Shown here: positions 1-6,976 of the stretch, one piece after another
How positions within the stretch are numbered: position 1 is the stretch's first letter
Layout of the letters: each line of letters starts with the position of its first letter
Assembly: GCA_009787075.1 (NCBI GenBank)
Contig: WRGS01000158.1
Coordinates: 1-7,624 of the forward strand
DNA: 7,624 bases
Direction of reading: 5' to 3'
Source: Paludibacter sp.
GTDB taxonomy: Bacteria; Bacteroidota; Bacteroidia; Bacteroidales; Paludibacteraceae
The notes under the pieces: model-generated
Told to the model about the DNA's origin: nothing
The model's input: only the letters and a program-made list of their open reading frames with translations
Database searches by the model: none
Made by a program: the position numbers and the translations under genes

Positions 1-75
1 CGGGAAAGATTGAACAATTTTCAATTGTCTAATTTTTAATTAATTTTAAAATTTAAAGAAAAAAATATCGTAAAA

Positions 76-765
76 TTATTCAGTTTTTTTGTTCGGATTT
101 ATCAGAATTTTATCAACCATTCCATAGTCCAATGCCTCCTGCGCGGTCATCCAATAATCGCGGTCGGAATCTTTTTCTACTTTTTCAAAAGTTTGCCCAG
201 AATGAACGGCAATAATTGAGTAAAGTTCTTTGCGCAATTTTTGAATTTCGCGCACGGTAATTTCCATATCAGAACTTTGACCCTGCATACCGCCGCTTGG
301 CTGATGAATCATTATACGCGAATGCGTCAGCGCGGAACGTTTGCCTTTTGTACCTGCAACAAGCAGAACAGATGCCATAGATGCCGCCATTCCCGTACAA
401 ATTGTCGAAATATCGGCTTTGGTAAATTGCATAGTATCATAAATTCCCAGCCCTGCATACACTGAGCCGCCGGGAGAATTGAAATAAATTGAAATATCGC
501 GAGTATGGTCGGCGCTATCGAGATAAAGCAACTGCGCTTGAATTACATTAGCGGTGTAATCGTCAATTTGAGTGCCGAGAAAAATAATTCTGTCCATCAT
601 CAAACGTGAAAACACGTCCATTTGTGTAACATTAAGTTGGCGTTCTTCCAAAATTGACGGCGAAATATAACCGCCATTATTTTGCACCGACATATATTGA
701 TCAAGCGCTAAACCATTCATATACAAATGTTTGGTTGCATATTTACGAAAATCGTTATTATTCAT
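76..765 (-). CDS. clpP: ATP-dependent Clp protease proteolytic subunit ClpP
   Basis: Serine peptidase subunit of the cytoplasmic Clp protease. It forms a double-ring tetradecamer that degrades proteins unfolded by an AAA+ partner such as ClpX. The 229-residue product has the full catalytic triad: the nucleophile Ser129 in GMAASMAS, His154 in MIHQPSGG and Asp203 in DRDYWM. The glycine-rich NSPGGSV loop at 96-102 (oxyanion region) and the handle helix around 166-185 are also present. Residues 1-35 form an N-terminal extension that is probably removed by self-processing, as in other ClpPs. The ATG at 763-765 gives the normal family length, and an A/T-rich leader precedes it with no Shine-Dalgarno. 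In Bacteroidetes the usual order is tig-clpP-clpX. Here no tig lies upstream; the neighbour is a divergent DUF1573 gene. Any clpX would lie beyond position 1. No strong terminator is visible at 1-75, so read-through to a downstream gene is possible. Identification is secure. Confidence 0.98.
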   Translation of the reverse strand: MNNNDFRKYATKHLYMNGLALDQYMSVQNNGGYISPSILEERQLNVTQMDVFSRLMMDRIIFLGTQIDDYTANVIQAQLLYLDSADHTRDISIYFNSPGGSVYAGLGIYDTMQFTKADISTICTGMAASMASVLLVAGTKGKRSALTHSRIMIHQPSGGMQGQSSDMEITVREIQKLRKELYSIIAVHSGQTFEKVEKDSDRDYWMTAQEALDYGMVDKILINPNKKTE

Positions 766-807
766 TATTTTTTATTTGAAATAAAATTGTAAGTTAAAAA
801 CAGATTG

Positions 808-815
808 CAAAGGTA
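808..815 (-). promoter_or_regulatory. Putative -7 promoter element for clpP
   Basis: Read on the minus strand this is TACCTTTG, an exact match to the Bacteroidetes -7 consensus TAnnTTTG. It lies about 43 bases upstream of the clpP ATG. No TTTG -33 box is found at the expected 19-21 base spacing, so the call rests on one element only. Confidence 0.5.
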
Positions 816-909
816 ATGCAAAAATTTTGATTTAAGAATTTATTGTTATTCTAAAATTTTTTTTAATAAAATTTAAACTTTAAAAAGAACAATCAGTCAA
901 AATATTTCG

Positions 910-917
910 TAATTTTG
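910..917 (+). promoter_or_regulatory. Putative -7 promoter element for the DUF1573 pair
   Basis: TAATTTTG matches the Bacteroidetes -7 consensus TAnnTTTG and lies 25 bases before the ATG at 943, implying a short leader. No clear -33 TTTG is seen at the right spacing. No comparable element lies in the 40 bases before the second DUF1573 gene, so one promoter probably drives both. Confidence 0.5.
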
Positions 918-942
918 CACCCGAAAAAATTATTATAGCAGT

Positions 943-1494
943 ATGAAAAAAATAATCTATGTGATTTACTTTGTTTTGATAGCGTTAAACGCTAACAGTC
1001 AAACATATACGAAGAACATAACAGATTCGGCAAAAATCATGTTTGTTGATACTGTTTATGACTTTGGCACGATTTATGAAGCAAACGGCAAAGTTTCGCA
1101 CGTTTTTGAATTTAAAAATGTTGGTGGAATGCCGCTTGTAGTATTGAATGCGAAAGCATCGTGTGGCTGCACAGTGCCTGAATGGACGAAAACACCCATT
1201 GATAAAGGAGGAAGCGGAACGATTGAAGTAACTTTTAATCCTGCGAAAAGAGCAGGAAAATTTAACAAAGCCATTACTATAACAAGCAATGCTGCAGGAC
1301 AATACAGCGTTGTGTATATAAAAGGCGAAATTAAACCGACAGTCGCTACCGAATTTGCTCATTTTAAGTATAAAATGAAACACCGCCATTTTGGAGTTTG
1401 GGATTATGTACTCGGCGGCGCAGGAATTGTAATAGTTGTGATTGCTTTGTTTATGTTTTTTTCAAAAAAGAAAAAGCGTAAAATTGAAAACTAA
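943..1494 (+). CDS. DUF1573 domain protein, secreted and C-terminally membrane-anchored
   Basis: A 183-residue exported protein. Residues 1-19 are a signal peptide (MKK, a hydrophobic core, then ANS before Gln20), giving the N-terminal Gln common in Bacteroidetes secreted proteins. Residues about 30-125 are a DUF1573 domain: the YDFGTIYE strand, HVFEFKNVG, the hallmark ASCGCT with Cys74 and Cys76, PEWTKTPI, and a closing SNAAGQYSVVYIKGE strand. DUF1573 is a beta-sandwich domain related to ASH/Hydin-type Ig-like folds; its molecular role is unknown. Residues about 155-173 form a transmembrane helix followed by the basic tail KKKKRK, which predicts a single-pass protein with its domain in the periplasm and a short cytoplasmic tail. 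It starts a two-gene unit with a DUF1573 paralogue 40 bases downstream. The family call is firm; the function is not known. Confidence 0.9.
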   Translation: MKKIIYVIYFVLIALNANSQTYTKNITDSAKIMFVDTVYDFGTIYEANGKVSHVFEFKNVGGMPLVVLNAKASCGCTVPEWTKTPIDKGGSGTIEVTFNPAKRAGKFNKAITITSNAAGQYSVVYIKGEIKPTVATEFAHFKYKMKHRHFGVWDYVLGGAGIVIVVIALFMFFSKKKKRKIEN

Positions 1495-1508
1495 ATTTTT
1501 TAAAAAAT
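1495..1508. repeat. AT-only palindrome between the two DUF1573 genes
   Basis: Directly after the TAA stop of the first DUF1573 gene, A-T6-A6-T forms a perfect 14-base palindrome. A transcript could fold here only weakly because it has no GC pairs. In such AT-rich spacer DNA it may well be chance. It does not look strong enough to terminate transcription. Confidence 0.3.
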
Positions 1509-1534
1509 AATATTAAAATAAATTTTATATAAAT

Positions 1535-1957
1535 ATGAAAAAAATCAGCATTTTATTCGCATTTGCGGTAATTGCGGCAGTTGCTGCAGCACAACCTGCA
1601 ATTACATTTACGGAAACAACACATGATTTTGGCGATGTGTATGTAACAGACGGACAGGTTTCGTATGTATTTGAATTTACCAACACAGGCAACGAAACGC
1701 TTGTAATCAGCAAAGTAAATGCCTCTTGCGGCTGTACAAAACCTGATTGGACACAATCGCCGATTGCACCGGGAGAAAAAGGCGTAATTATTGCAAAATA
1801 CAATCCCTCAACTCCATCGGGCAAAGCGACAGTATTCAGCAAAACGCTCACAGTTATCAGTAACACTGACAAAAATGTGGTATTGACAATTAAAGGTAAT
1901 CAAATCCCCGTGCCAACAATGCCTGTTGCTCAAAACAATTCGCAGATTGTACGCTAA
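1535..1957 (+). CDS. DUF1573 domain protein, secreted
   Basis: A 140-residue exported paralogue of the gene before it. Residues 1-19 are a signal peptide (MKKISILFAFAVIAAVAAA) with cleavage predicted before Gln20. The mature part is one DUF1573 domain at about 22-125: HDFGDVYV, YVFEFTNTG, ASCGCT with Cys65 and Cys67, PDWTQSPI, a proline/glycine turn, and a final VVLTIKGN strand. Spacing and motifs match the upstream gene closely, which suggests tandem duplication. Unlike its neighbour it lacks the C-terminal transmembrane helix and ends in a short polar tail (residues about 128-140), so it should be soluble in the periplasm or secreted. It lacks its own recognisable promoter and is followed 30 bases later by a strong terminator, so it is probably the last gene of the unit. 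Function unknown. Confidence 0.92.
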   Translation: MKKISILFAFAVIAAVAAAQPAITFTETTHDFGDVYVTDGQVSYVFEFTNTGNETLVISKVNASCGCTKPDWTQSPIAPGEKGVIIAKYNPSTPSGKATVFSKTLTVISNTDKNVVLTIKGNQIPVPTMPVAQNNSQIVR

Positions 1958-1987
1958 AGGCGGCAATTGAAAGTTTTTATTTAATTT

Positions 1988-2021
1988 AAAGCGGACAGAA
2001 TTTTTTTTCTGTCCGCTTTTT
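1988..2021 (+). terminator. Strong intrinsic terminator after the DUF1573 pair
   Basis: A perfect 13-bp stem (AAAGCGGACAGAA pairing with TTCTGTCCGCTTT) encloses a six-T loop at 2001-2006 and runs into T2017-2021. The GC-rich core GCGGACAG stands out in this AT-rich spacer. It lies between convergent genes. On the minus strand the tail is TTTAAATT, so it may also stop transcripts from the DUF5686 gene less efficiently. Confidence 0.93.
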
Positions 2022-2034
2022 CGTATGATATTAA

Positions 2035-2047
2035 TCGCCTACGGCGA
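2035..2047. repeat. Small GC-rich hairpin in the convergent spacer
   Basis: TCGCC and GGCGA form a 5-bp stem around a TAC loop. It is only 14 bases from the strong terminator and 62 bases past the stop of the minus-strand DUF5686 gene. No T-run follows on either strand, so it is not a classic terminator. It could be a fragment of a dispersed intergenic repeat or a transcript-end structure for the minus-strand gene. Confidence 0.3.
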
Positions 2048-2108
2048 ATTTATAAATTGAATATCAATTATAATTTAAAATTTCTTATCCGTAATTCAGA
2101 TTAAAATA

Positions 2109-4493
2109 TTAAAATCCGATGCTCAAGTAAAATCTTGCTGACCAGTTCCAATGGTTTTGAGCAGAATTTGGGGTGGAGCAAATGACCTGAAACGAGAAAA
2201 ATTGCAAAATATTTGTAATTCCTGCGCCAAATTCGGCGTACGGCTTTGTATATTGTTGCATAAAAATTGGGAAATCAGCAATTGTGGCGTGTTTGGATTT
2301 GTTCAGCCAGCCGCAGCCGATTTTAAAAGTCAGCATTTCGCGCAGGTTAAGTCGTTGAATATAAGGAATATGGTTAAAAATTATTCCGTTAAAAATCAGT
2401 TCGTTATGCAATTGCAGGTTTTTGTCGGCAGGGAAGTGCAAATAATCCAGCATACTGAATTTCAGTAAGTTATAATCATGCGTTTCGTTTCCATAAGGAT
2501 ATGCCAAAAGCGGAAACGGCACAGCGCCAAGTACCAAATCAGCCCGCGCAGCATATTTCCAAGTACCTAATTCAAAAGGCAATGTTTGAGAAATCGTTGC
2601 AGAAAATTTTCCATAATTTTTTGAAATTGAGCCAAAATCATATTTCCCAAATTCAGAAATAAAATATAAAACAGGGCGGGGCGAAGGCAGATAAATTCGC
2701 TGCAAATGGTCTTCGTATTTGCGCTGATTTTTTGAAAAACGCATTGCAAACGTTATGGAATTTGCTGTAAATGAATTAATTGAATTGTTATTTTTAATAA
2801 AAGGCAAAAATTCGTTTGCAAAAAGTTTGTTGCTACGCAAAATTATTGAAGTTTCAAAGGAATTGTTCCAATCGTTTGTAAATGAGGCAGATAATTCGTG
2901 CCGTAAATTCATTTTTTTTGCCTTGCGAAAGATTAAAATCGTACTTTTAAAACTTTCGTCATTGTCGGCAAATGGTTCTTCGTTTAGAAAAAAATCGTTG
3001 TAATCATATTCTATACGGCGATAATCGTTGAAGTAAGTGGCTGAAAATAAACATTTTTTTCTCGTTGGCAGTTTCCATTTTGCAAAAGCGGAATATTTTA
3101 TTTCGCGGTTTTTGAATCCATAACCCAAATGTCCGCCAAAGGAAAAATTTTTCAAAAAATCTTCGTTTGTTTGCACAGGCAAAGCCACGCGCAAGCCTTC
3201 TATCTGGCTCAATCTCAATATTTTATTAACATTGCCGATGTCAATTTTTCCAACTTTTGCATTGCCTGTAACACAAATATCGGCAATGTAAAGCGCGGTT
3301 TTGTAAAGCGAAGTAGATTTTAAAGCCGCTAATTTTTCAGAAATTTCTTTTTCCGTAAAATCGGTTTGCGGCAGATTTTTTACAGAGTTTTGGTCAATAT
3401 CGAAAGCGGATTTAGTTGTAAGATAAAGATTTACATTGCTGCTGGCGGTATCTGCAAAAAATTTATAATCCAAATTGCAACTGATTTTTTCAGCGGATTT
3501 GTACCAGCGCATTGTCGGGGTTGAATCGTTTTTGTTTTCAAAAAACACATCAAAATCCTGTGTTATTTTCAGGTTTTCGATAAAATTCAAATTTGCCTGA
3601 TGCGGCAATTCCGCCTCCATATAACACAATTCGTAAGTGTATTTATTAATCCACATTTTGCCGTTAAAAGCCAGATTTTTTTTGTTTTTAGAGCGGAAAT
3701 CCACTTGATAAAATTCGGCAACAGGACTATAAATTGTATCAACTAAAAAATATTTATAAAACGAATTTCCAACAGACGAAAGCGGGCTGACAAACGATTT
3801 TCCAAATAAAAAAACAGTATTTTGATAAAAATCCACATTTTCGTTGAGCAAAACAGAAAGTTTTGAAAGCAGTAAATCGGCTGTTTTAGTATCTCTGTTT
3901 TCAGTTTTTTCGAGGATAGTTTTCGTTTTCTGAATTATTTTAAATTTTTCTTTTTCATTGAAAATCGGAATTGTCATTGTGCTGTCGCCTGCGGTTAAAT
4001 CAGCATTTTTTAAGCGTTTAAATATCTTATTTTCAGCATTTTTATTAATTAAAAAAATAGATTTTTCTGCATTTTCAAAAACTGTAAAATTCGGATTGTT
4101 TGCCATATTGTTCCGTACCCGCGCCGCGCGCACTTTTTGCATCAATTCCAACGCAGGATTTTCGCCCGGACGCACAAAAACTTCAGGCAACCATCGAATA
4201 TCTTCATACATAATTATTTCCGTGCCTGCACTTTCCCCGCGTTTGAGTTTCAATTCCTGCTTTTTGTATCCAAGATGCGAAAACACAACGACAGTTTGGC
4301 TGCCGTCTGTGCGCACCATAAAATATCCGTCTTCGTTGGTTTGCATTCCGTTGTAAGTTCCTTTAAAATAAACGCTTACATCTGCAAGCGGCTCGCGGTT
4401 TTCGTCCAGCACTTGCCCGACCAAAAGCGTTTCCTGCGCAAGGACAAACACAGAAAAACATAAAAAACTCAACAGAGGAAAAAGTTTTTTCAT
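2109..4493 (-). CDS. DUF5686 family outer-membrane protein with carboxypeptidase-regulatory-like domain
   Basis: A 794-residue protein counted from the ATG at 4491-4493. An in-frame TTG six bases upstream would add two residues, but the ATG gives the classic signal peptide MKKLFPLLSFLCFSVFVLA before Gln20 and is preferred. Residues about 22-98 form a carboxypeptidase-regulatory-like Ig domain (VGQVLDENREPLADVSVYFKG, NEDGYF, VVVFSHLGYK), as found at the N-terminus of many Bacteroidetes outer-membrane proteins. The ENPALELM motif at 111-118 is typical of the start of the DUF5686 region, which fills the rest. The second half (from about 430) is rich in alternating aromatic/polar strands, and the chain ends in RFYLSIGF with a terminal Phe, the usual signal for beta-barrel insertion. 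The predicted location is the outer membrane; the substrate or partner is unknown. There is no SusD partner and no TonB plug evident, so a SusC-type transporter is unlikely. Transcribed alone, divergent from rseP. Confidence 0.88.
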   Translation of the reverse strand: MKKLFPLLSFLCFSVFVLAQETLLVGQVLDENREPLADVSVYFKGTYNGMQTNEDGYFMVRTDGSQTVVVFSHLGYKKQELKLKRGESAGTEIIMYEDIRWLPEVFVRPGENPALELMQKVRAARVRNNMANNPNFTVFENAEKSIFLINKNAENKIFKRLKNADLTAGDSTMTIPIFNEKEKFKIIQKTKTILEKTENRDTKTADLLLSKLSVLLNENVDFYQNTVFLFGKSFVSPLSSVGNSFYKYFLVDTIYSPVAEFYQVDFRSKNKKNLAFNGKMWINKYTYELCYMEAELPHQANLNFIENLKITQDFDVFFENKNDSTPTMRWYKSAEKISCNLDYKFFADTASSNVNLYLTTKSAFDIDQNSVKNLPQTDFTEKEISEKLAALKSTSLYKTALYIADICVTGNAKVGKIDIGNVNKILRLSQIEGLRVALPVQTNEDFLKNFSFGGHLGYGFKNREIKYSAFAKWKLPTRKKCLFSATYFNDYRRIEYDYNDFFLNEEPFADNDESFKSTILIFRKAKKMNLRHELSASFTNDWNNSFETSIILRSNKLFANEFLPFIKNNNSINSFTANSITFAMRFSKNQRKYEDHLQRIYLPSPRPVLYFISEFGKYDFGSISKNYGKFSATISQTLPFELGTWKYAARADLVLGAVPFPLLAYPYGNETHDYNLLKFSMLDYLHFPADKNLQLHNELIFNGIIFNHIPYIQRLNLREMLTFKIGCGWLNKSKHATIADFPIFMQQYTKPYAEFGAGITNILQFFSFQVICSTPNSAQNHWNWSARFYLSIGF

Positions 4494-4510
4494 TGGCAAA
4501 AATCAAAACG

Positions 4511-4543
4511 CAAAGATATTATTTTATTTAATAAATTATCAAA
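4511..4543 (-). promoter_or_regulatory. Promoter of the DUF5686 gene (-33/-7)
   Basis: On the minus strand the -33 box TTTG (4540-4543) is followed after 21 bases by TATCTTTG (4511-4518), matching the Bacteroidetes TTTG / TAnnTTTG promoter. The -7 box ends 17 bases before the ATG at 4493, so the leader would be only about 10-15 bases. This also supports the ATG over the TTG start. Confidence 0.72.
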
Positions 4544-4548
4544 AAAAC

Positions 4549-4579
4549 TTTGTAAATTCAGGCTTTTTCAATACTTTTG
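4549..4579 (+). promoter_or_regulatory. Promoter of the rseP operon (-33/-7)
   Basis: The -33 box TTTG (4549-4552) is followed after 19 bases by TACTTTTG (4572-4579), matching the Bacteroidetes TTTG / TAnnTTTG promoter with correct spacing. It lies 37 bases before the rseP ATG. Its -33 box is only 5 bases from the -33 box of the oppositely directed DUF5686 promoter. Confidence 0.72.
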
Positions 4580-4616
4580 CAAAAAATTTGTAATATAAAA
4601 ATTTATAATTTAAACG

Positions 4617-6107
4617 ATGGAAATATTCCTTATAAAAGCATTGCAACTTATTCTATCTCTCTCAATATTAGTGATTTTACACGAGTTTGGTCATTTTCTT
4701 TTTGCGCGGCTGTTTAAAACGCGGGTAGATAAATATTACGTTTTTTTCAATCCGAAATTTTCGCTTATGCGGTGGAAAAAAATTGACGGCAAGTTTCAAT
4801 TTCGCTTTTTTTCAAAAAATGTTCCTGCAAATGAACGCATAAAACGCAATGCCTCAGGCAACGAAATAACAGACGAAAACGGCAAACCTGTAATGGAGCA
4901 AATTCCGTTGAATGAACTGCCCGAAGGCGATTGGCGGCGTTACCCAGAAACAACCGAATGGGGAATCGGATGGATACCGCTGGGCGGATATTGCAAAATT
5001 GCGGGAATGATTGACGAGTCGATGGACAAAACTGCGCTTGCAGCTCCTGAAAAAGAATGGGAATTTCGTTCAAAAAGCGTTTGGAAACGATTTTTGATTA
5101 TTTCGGGTGGAGTTTTGGCTAATTTTTTACTCGCTTTTGCGCTTTATTCAGCTGTGCTTTTTGTTTGGGGTGATGAAGATATTCCGCCCAGAAATGCAAT
5201 TTATGGTTACGATTTCCCGCAAGCAATGCTTGATGCAGGCTTCCAAAATGGCGACAAAATTCTGAAAATCAACGGACAGGATGTAGAAAGTCAAAAGGAA
5301 ATTTTTGAGCATCTGCTTATTGACGGCAATCGCGATGTTGCTGTTGAGCGCAATGGCGCAACGCTCGAATTGCGTATGCCGCAGGATTTGGCACAGAAAA
5401 TTCTTGAAAGCGGAAAATTTGCCTCAATGCGTTTTCCGTTTGTAATTGACAGCGTTTTGGCAAATACCCGCGCCGAGCATGCACATTTGCAAAAAGGCGA
5501 TAGCATAATTGCAGTCAATGGACGGCAAATGTTTATTTTTCAAGATATTACAAATGAATTTTCTCAAAATAAAAATGCGGCAGTAATTGTTTTATTTGTC
5601 AGAGATAGCGGTTATTTGTGCAGCACAACAGTTTATCCTAACGGCGATGGAAAAATAGGCGTTGGACAAAAACCTGCATATAATTTTTTAAAAACAGAAA
5701 AAACGGAGTATAATTTGCAACAATCACTTCCTGCTGGCTTTAAATACGGAATTGAAACTCTCGTTTCTTATATAAAACAGTTAAAACTTGTTTTTTCAAA
5801 AGAAGGAGTAAAGCAGTTGGGCGGCTTTGGCTCAATCGGCAGTTTGTTTCCAAGTATGTGGAATTGGCACAGTTTTTGGGAATTGACAGCATTTTTATCT
5901 GTAATTTTGGCATTTATGAATTTTTTGCCAATTCCCGGACTTGACGGCGGTTACGCGCTTTTTCTTATTTATGAAGCAATTACAGGGCACAAACCGTCAG
6001 ACAAATTTATGGAAAATTCAACAATGGTAGGGTTTGTTTTGCTTGTAATATTACTGCTTTACGCAAACGGAAACGATTTATTTAAATGGTTAAGCAGTTT
6101 ATTTTAA
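4617..6107 (+). CDS. rseP: RIP metalloprotease RseP (site-2 protease)
   Basis: An inner-membrane zinc protease that cleaves transmembrane segments, in characterised bacteria those of anti-sigma factors after a first periplasmic cut, and also remnant signal peptides. The 496-residue product has HEFGH at 22-26 (zinc ligands His22 and His26, catalytic Glu23) inside the first helix. The third zinc ligand is Asp443 in LDGG at 442-445, in the helix FLPIPGLDGG. Predicted helices lie at about 5-30, 159-184, 423-450 and 470-488. Two PDZ domains lie between helices 2 and 3, with GDKILKINGQ from 212 and GDSIIAVNGR from 294. Residues 52-113 form a long cytoplasmic insertion between the first helix and the WGIGWIPLGGY segment, making the protein longer than the 450-residue E. 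coli RseP. I recall similar insertions in Bacteroidales homologues. All catalytic residues are intact. The usual dxr neighbour is absent upstream. Two glycosyltransferase genes follow with a 22-base gap, suggesting one transcript. Confidence 0.96.
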   Translation: MEIFLIKALQLILSLSILVILHEFGHFLFARLFKTRVDKYYVFFNPKFSLMRWKKIDGKFQFRFFSKNVPANERIKRNASGNEITDENGKPVMEQIPLNELPEGDWRRYPETTEWGIGWIPLGGYCKIAGMIDESMDKTALAAPEKEWEFRSKSVWKRFLIISGGVLANFLLAFALYSAVLFVWGDEDIPPRNAIYGYDFPQAMLDAGFQNGDKILKINGQDVESQKEIFEHLLIDGNRDVAVERNGATLELRMPQDLAQKILESGKFASMRFPFVIDSVLANTRAEHAHLQKGDSIIAVNGRQMFIFQDITNEFSQNKNAAVIVLFVRDSGYLCSTTVYPNGDGKIGVGQKPAYNFLKTEKTEYNLQQSLPAGFKYGIETLVSYIKQLKLVFSKEGVKQLGGFGSIGSLFPSMWNWHSFWELTAFLSVILAFMNFLPIPGLDGGYALFLIYEAITGHKPSDKFMENSTMVGFVLLVILLLYANGNDLFKWLSSLF

Positions 6108-6126
6108 AATTAAAATATTTTAATTT
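6107..6126. repeat. 20-base AT-only perfect palindrome between rseP and the first glycosyltransferase
   Basis: AAATTAAAAT followed by its reverse complement ATTTTAATTT fills nearly the whole gap between the rseP stop and the ATG at 6130. It could form a 10-bp cruciform or weak RNA hairpin, or be a dimeric regulator site. With no GC pairs it should not terminate transcription, and chance is plausible in DNA of this composition. Confidence 0.45.
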
Positions 6127-6129
6127 GAA

Positions 6130-6972
6130 ATGAAAAAAATTGCCGTTATTACAATGGCTCGCAACGATGAGTTTTTTCTTAACAAATGGATTACTTATTA
6201 TGGTCGGCAGTTTGGGCAGGAAAATCTTTTTGTCTATCTCGACGGCAAAGACCAGAAACCGCCCGCTGAGGCAGGAAAAGCGAATATTCAAATTGTTGAA
6301 AAACAGGGCGTAAGAGTGGTTGATGCTGAGAGGTGCCGACTTGATTTTTTATCTGCCAGAGCGGCGGAATTGTTTGCAAACGGTTATCAGTTGGTTATAG
6401 GCTGCGATGCTGATGAATTTCTGATAGTTGATAGCAATGTTGGGAAAAATTTGGCGGAATACTTATCTTCTCTTAAAATTAAAACTTCTGTTTCTGCGCT
6501 TGGAATAGATGTGGGGCAACATTTAAATAACGAATTGCCGCTTGACAAGGCAAAACCAATTTTGACCCAACGCAGTTATGCAATGATAAATTCCCGCTTT
6601 ACCAAAACAAATATTATTGCAAAACCGCTTAAATGGGGACGCGGATTTCATCGCGTAAATGGACATAATTTTCATATAGACAGGAATTTATACTTGCTTC
6701 ATTTGGGGAATATTGATTATCAAACGCTTATGGAAAAATTCAATTCACACGATATTATCGCAAGAGGCGAACAGGCGCATTATAAAAGAGCAAGATTTCG
6801 TGTAATTAATTCAATTTCAAACAAAAAAGCGATTGACGGAGATAAAGTTTTTGCAAAAGCGCGTATAATCCAAACTGTTTTTCGTCCGATTTATGCTTGG
6901 AACAAGCCATCAATGCTAAAAATGCGGTGGGTTGTAAAATTACCTGAACGATTTAAAAATATTGGAATATAA
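6130..6972 (+). CDS. Glycosyltransferase family 2-like protein (GT-A fold)
   Basis: A 280-residue probable cytoplasmic sugar transferase of the Glyco_tranf_2_4 type. It opens with MKKIAVITMARNDEFFLNKW, the characteristic beta strand plus ARN(D/E)E-x-x-x-x-x-W motif of this group. VYLDGKD follows at about 35-41, then the metal- and nucleotide-sugar-binding DxD signature Asp93-Ala-Asp95 in GCDADEFLIV. A later GRGFHRVNGH and LHLGNIDYQTLMEKF segment resembles the acceptor-side region of these enzymes. No signal peptide or transmembrane helix is visible. The sugar donor and acceptor cannot be read from the sequence; surface polysaccharide or lipopolysaccharide assembly is the likely setting. It lies 22 bases after rseP and 4 bases before another glycosyltransferase gene. 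No promoter element of the TAnnTTTG type is seen in front of it, so it is probably transcribed with rseP. Confidence 0.85.
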   Translation: MKKIAVITMARNDEFFLNKWITYYGRQFGQENLFVYLDGKDQKPPAEAGKANIQIVEKQGVRVVDAERCRLDFLSARAAELFANGYQLVIGCDADEFLIVDSNVGKNLAEYLSSLKIKTSVSALGIDVGQHLNNELPLDKAKPILTQRSYAMINSRFTKTNIIAKPLKWGRGFHRVNGHNFHIDRNLYLLHLGNIDYQTLMEKFNSHDIIARGEQAHYKRARFRVINSISNKKAIDGDKVFAKARIIQTVFRPIYAWNKPSMLKMRWVVKLPERFKNIGI

Positions 6973-6976
6973 AATT

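Noticed and set aside
14..28. Hairpin ACAATT-TTC-AATTGT downstream of clpP as a clpP terminator
   Set aside because: Only a 6-bp, AT-rich stem with no T-run following on the minus strand; too weak to call.
985..1389. Minus-strand 134-codon open frame opposite the first DUF1573 gene
   Set aside because: Composition rich in Cys, Arg and Phe, typical of antisense translation; the plus frame carries the clear domain and signal peptide.
2151..2468. Plus-strand 105-codon open frame inside the DUF5686 gene
   Set aside because: Fully antisense to a confidently identified gene, with no recognisable domain, signal peptide or promoter; a shadow frame.
3958..4463. Two overlapping plus-strand open frames (up to 132 codons) opposite the 5' part of the DUF5686 gene
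   Set aside because: Antisense to the signal peptide and carboxypeptidase-regulatory-like domain region, with odd composition and no family resemblance.
2109..4493. DUF5686 gene as a SusC/TonB-dependent receptor
   Set aside because: It shares the N-terminal carboxypeptidase-regulatory-like domain, but I see no plug domain or TonB box, it is shorter than the usual roughly 1000 residues, and no susD follows.
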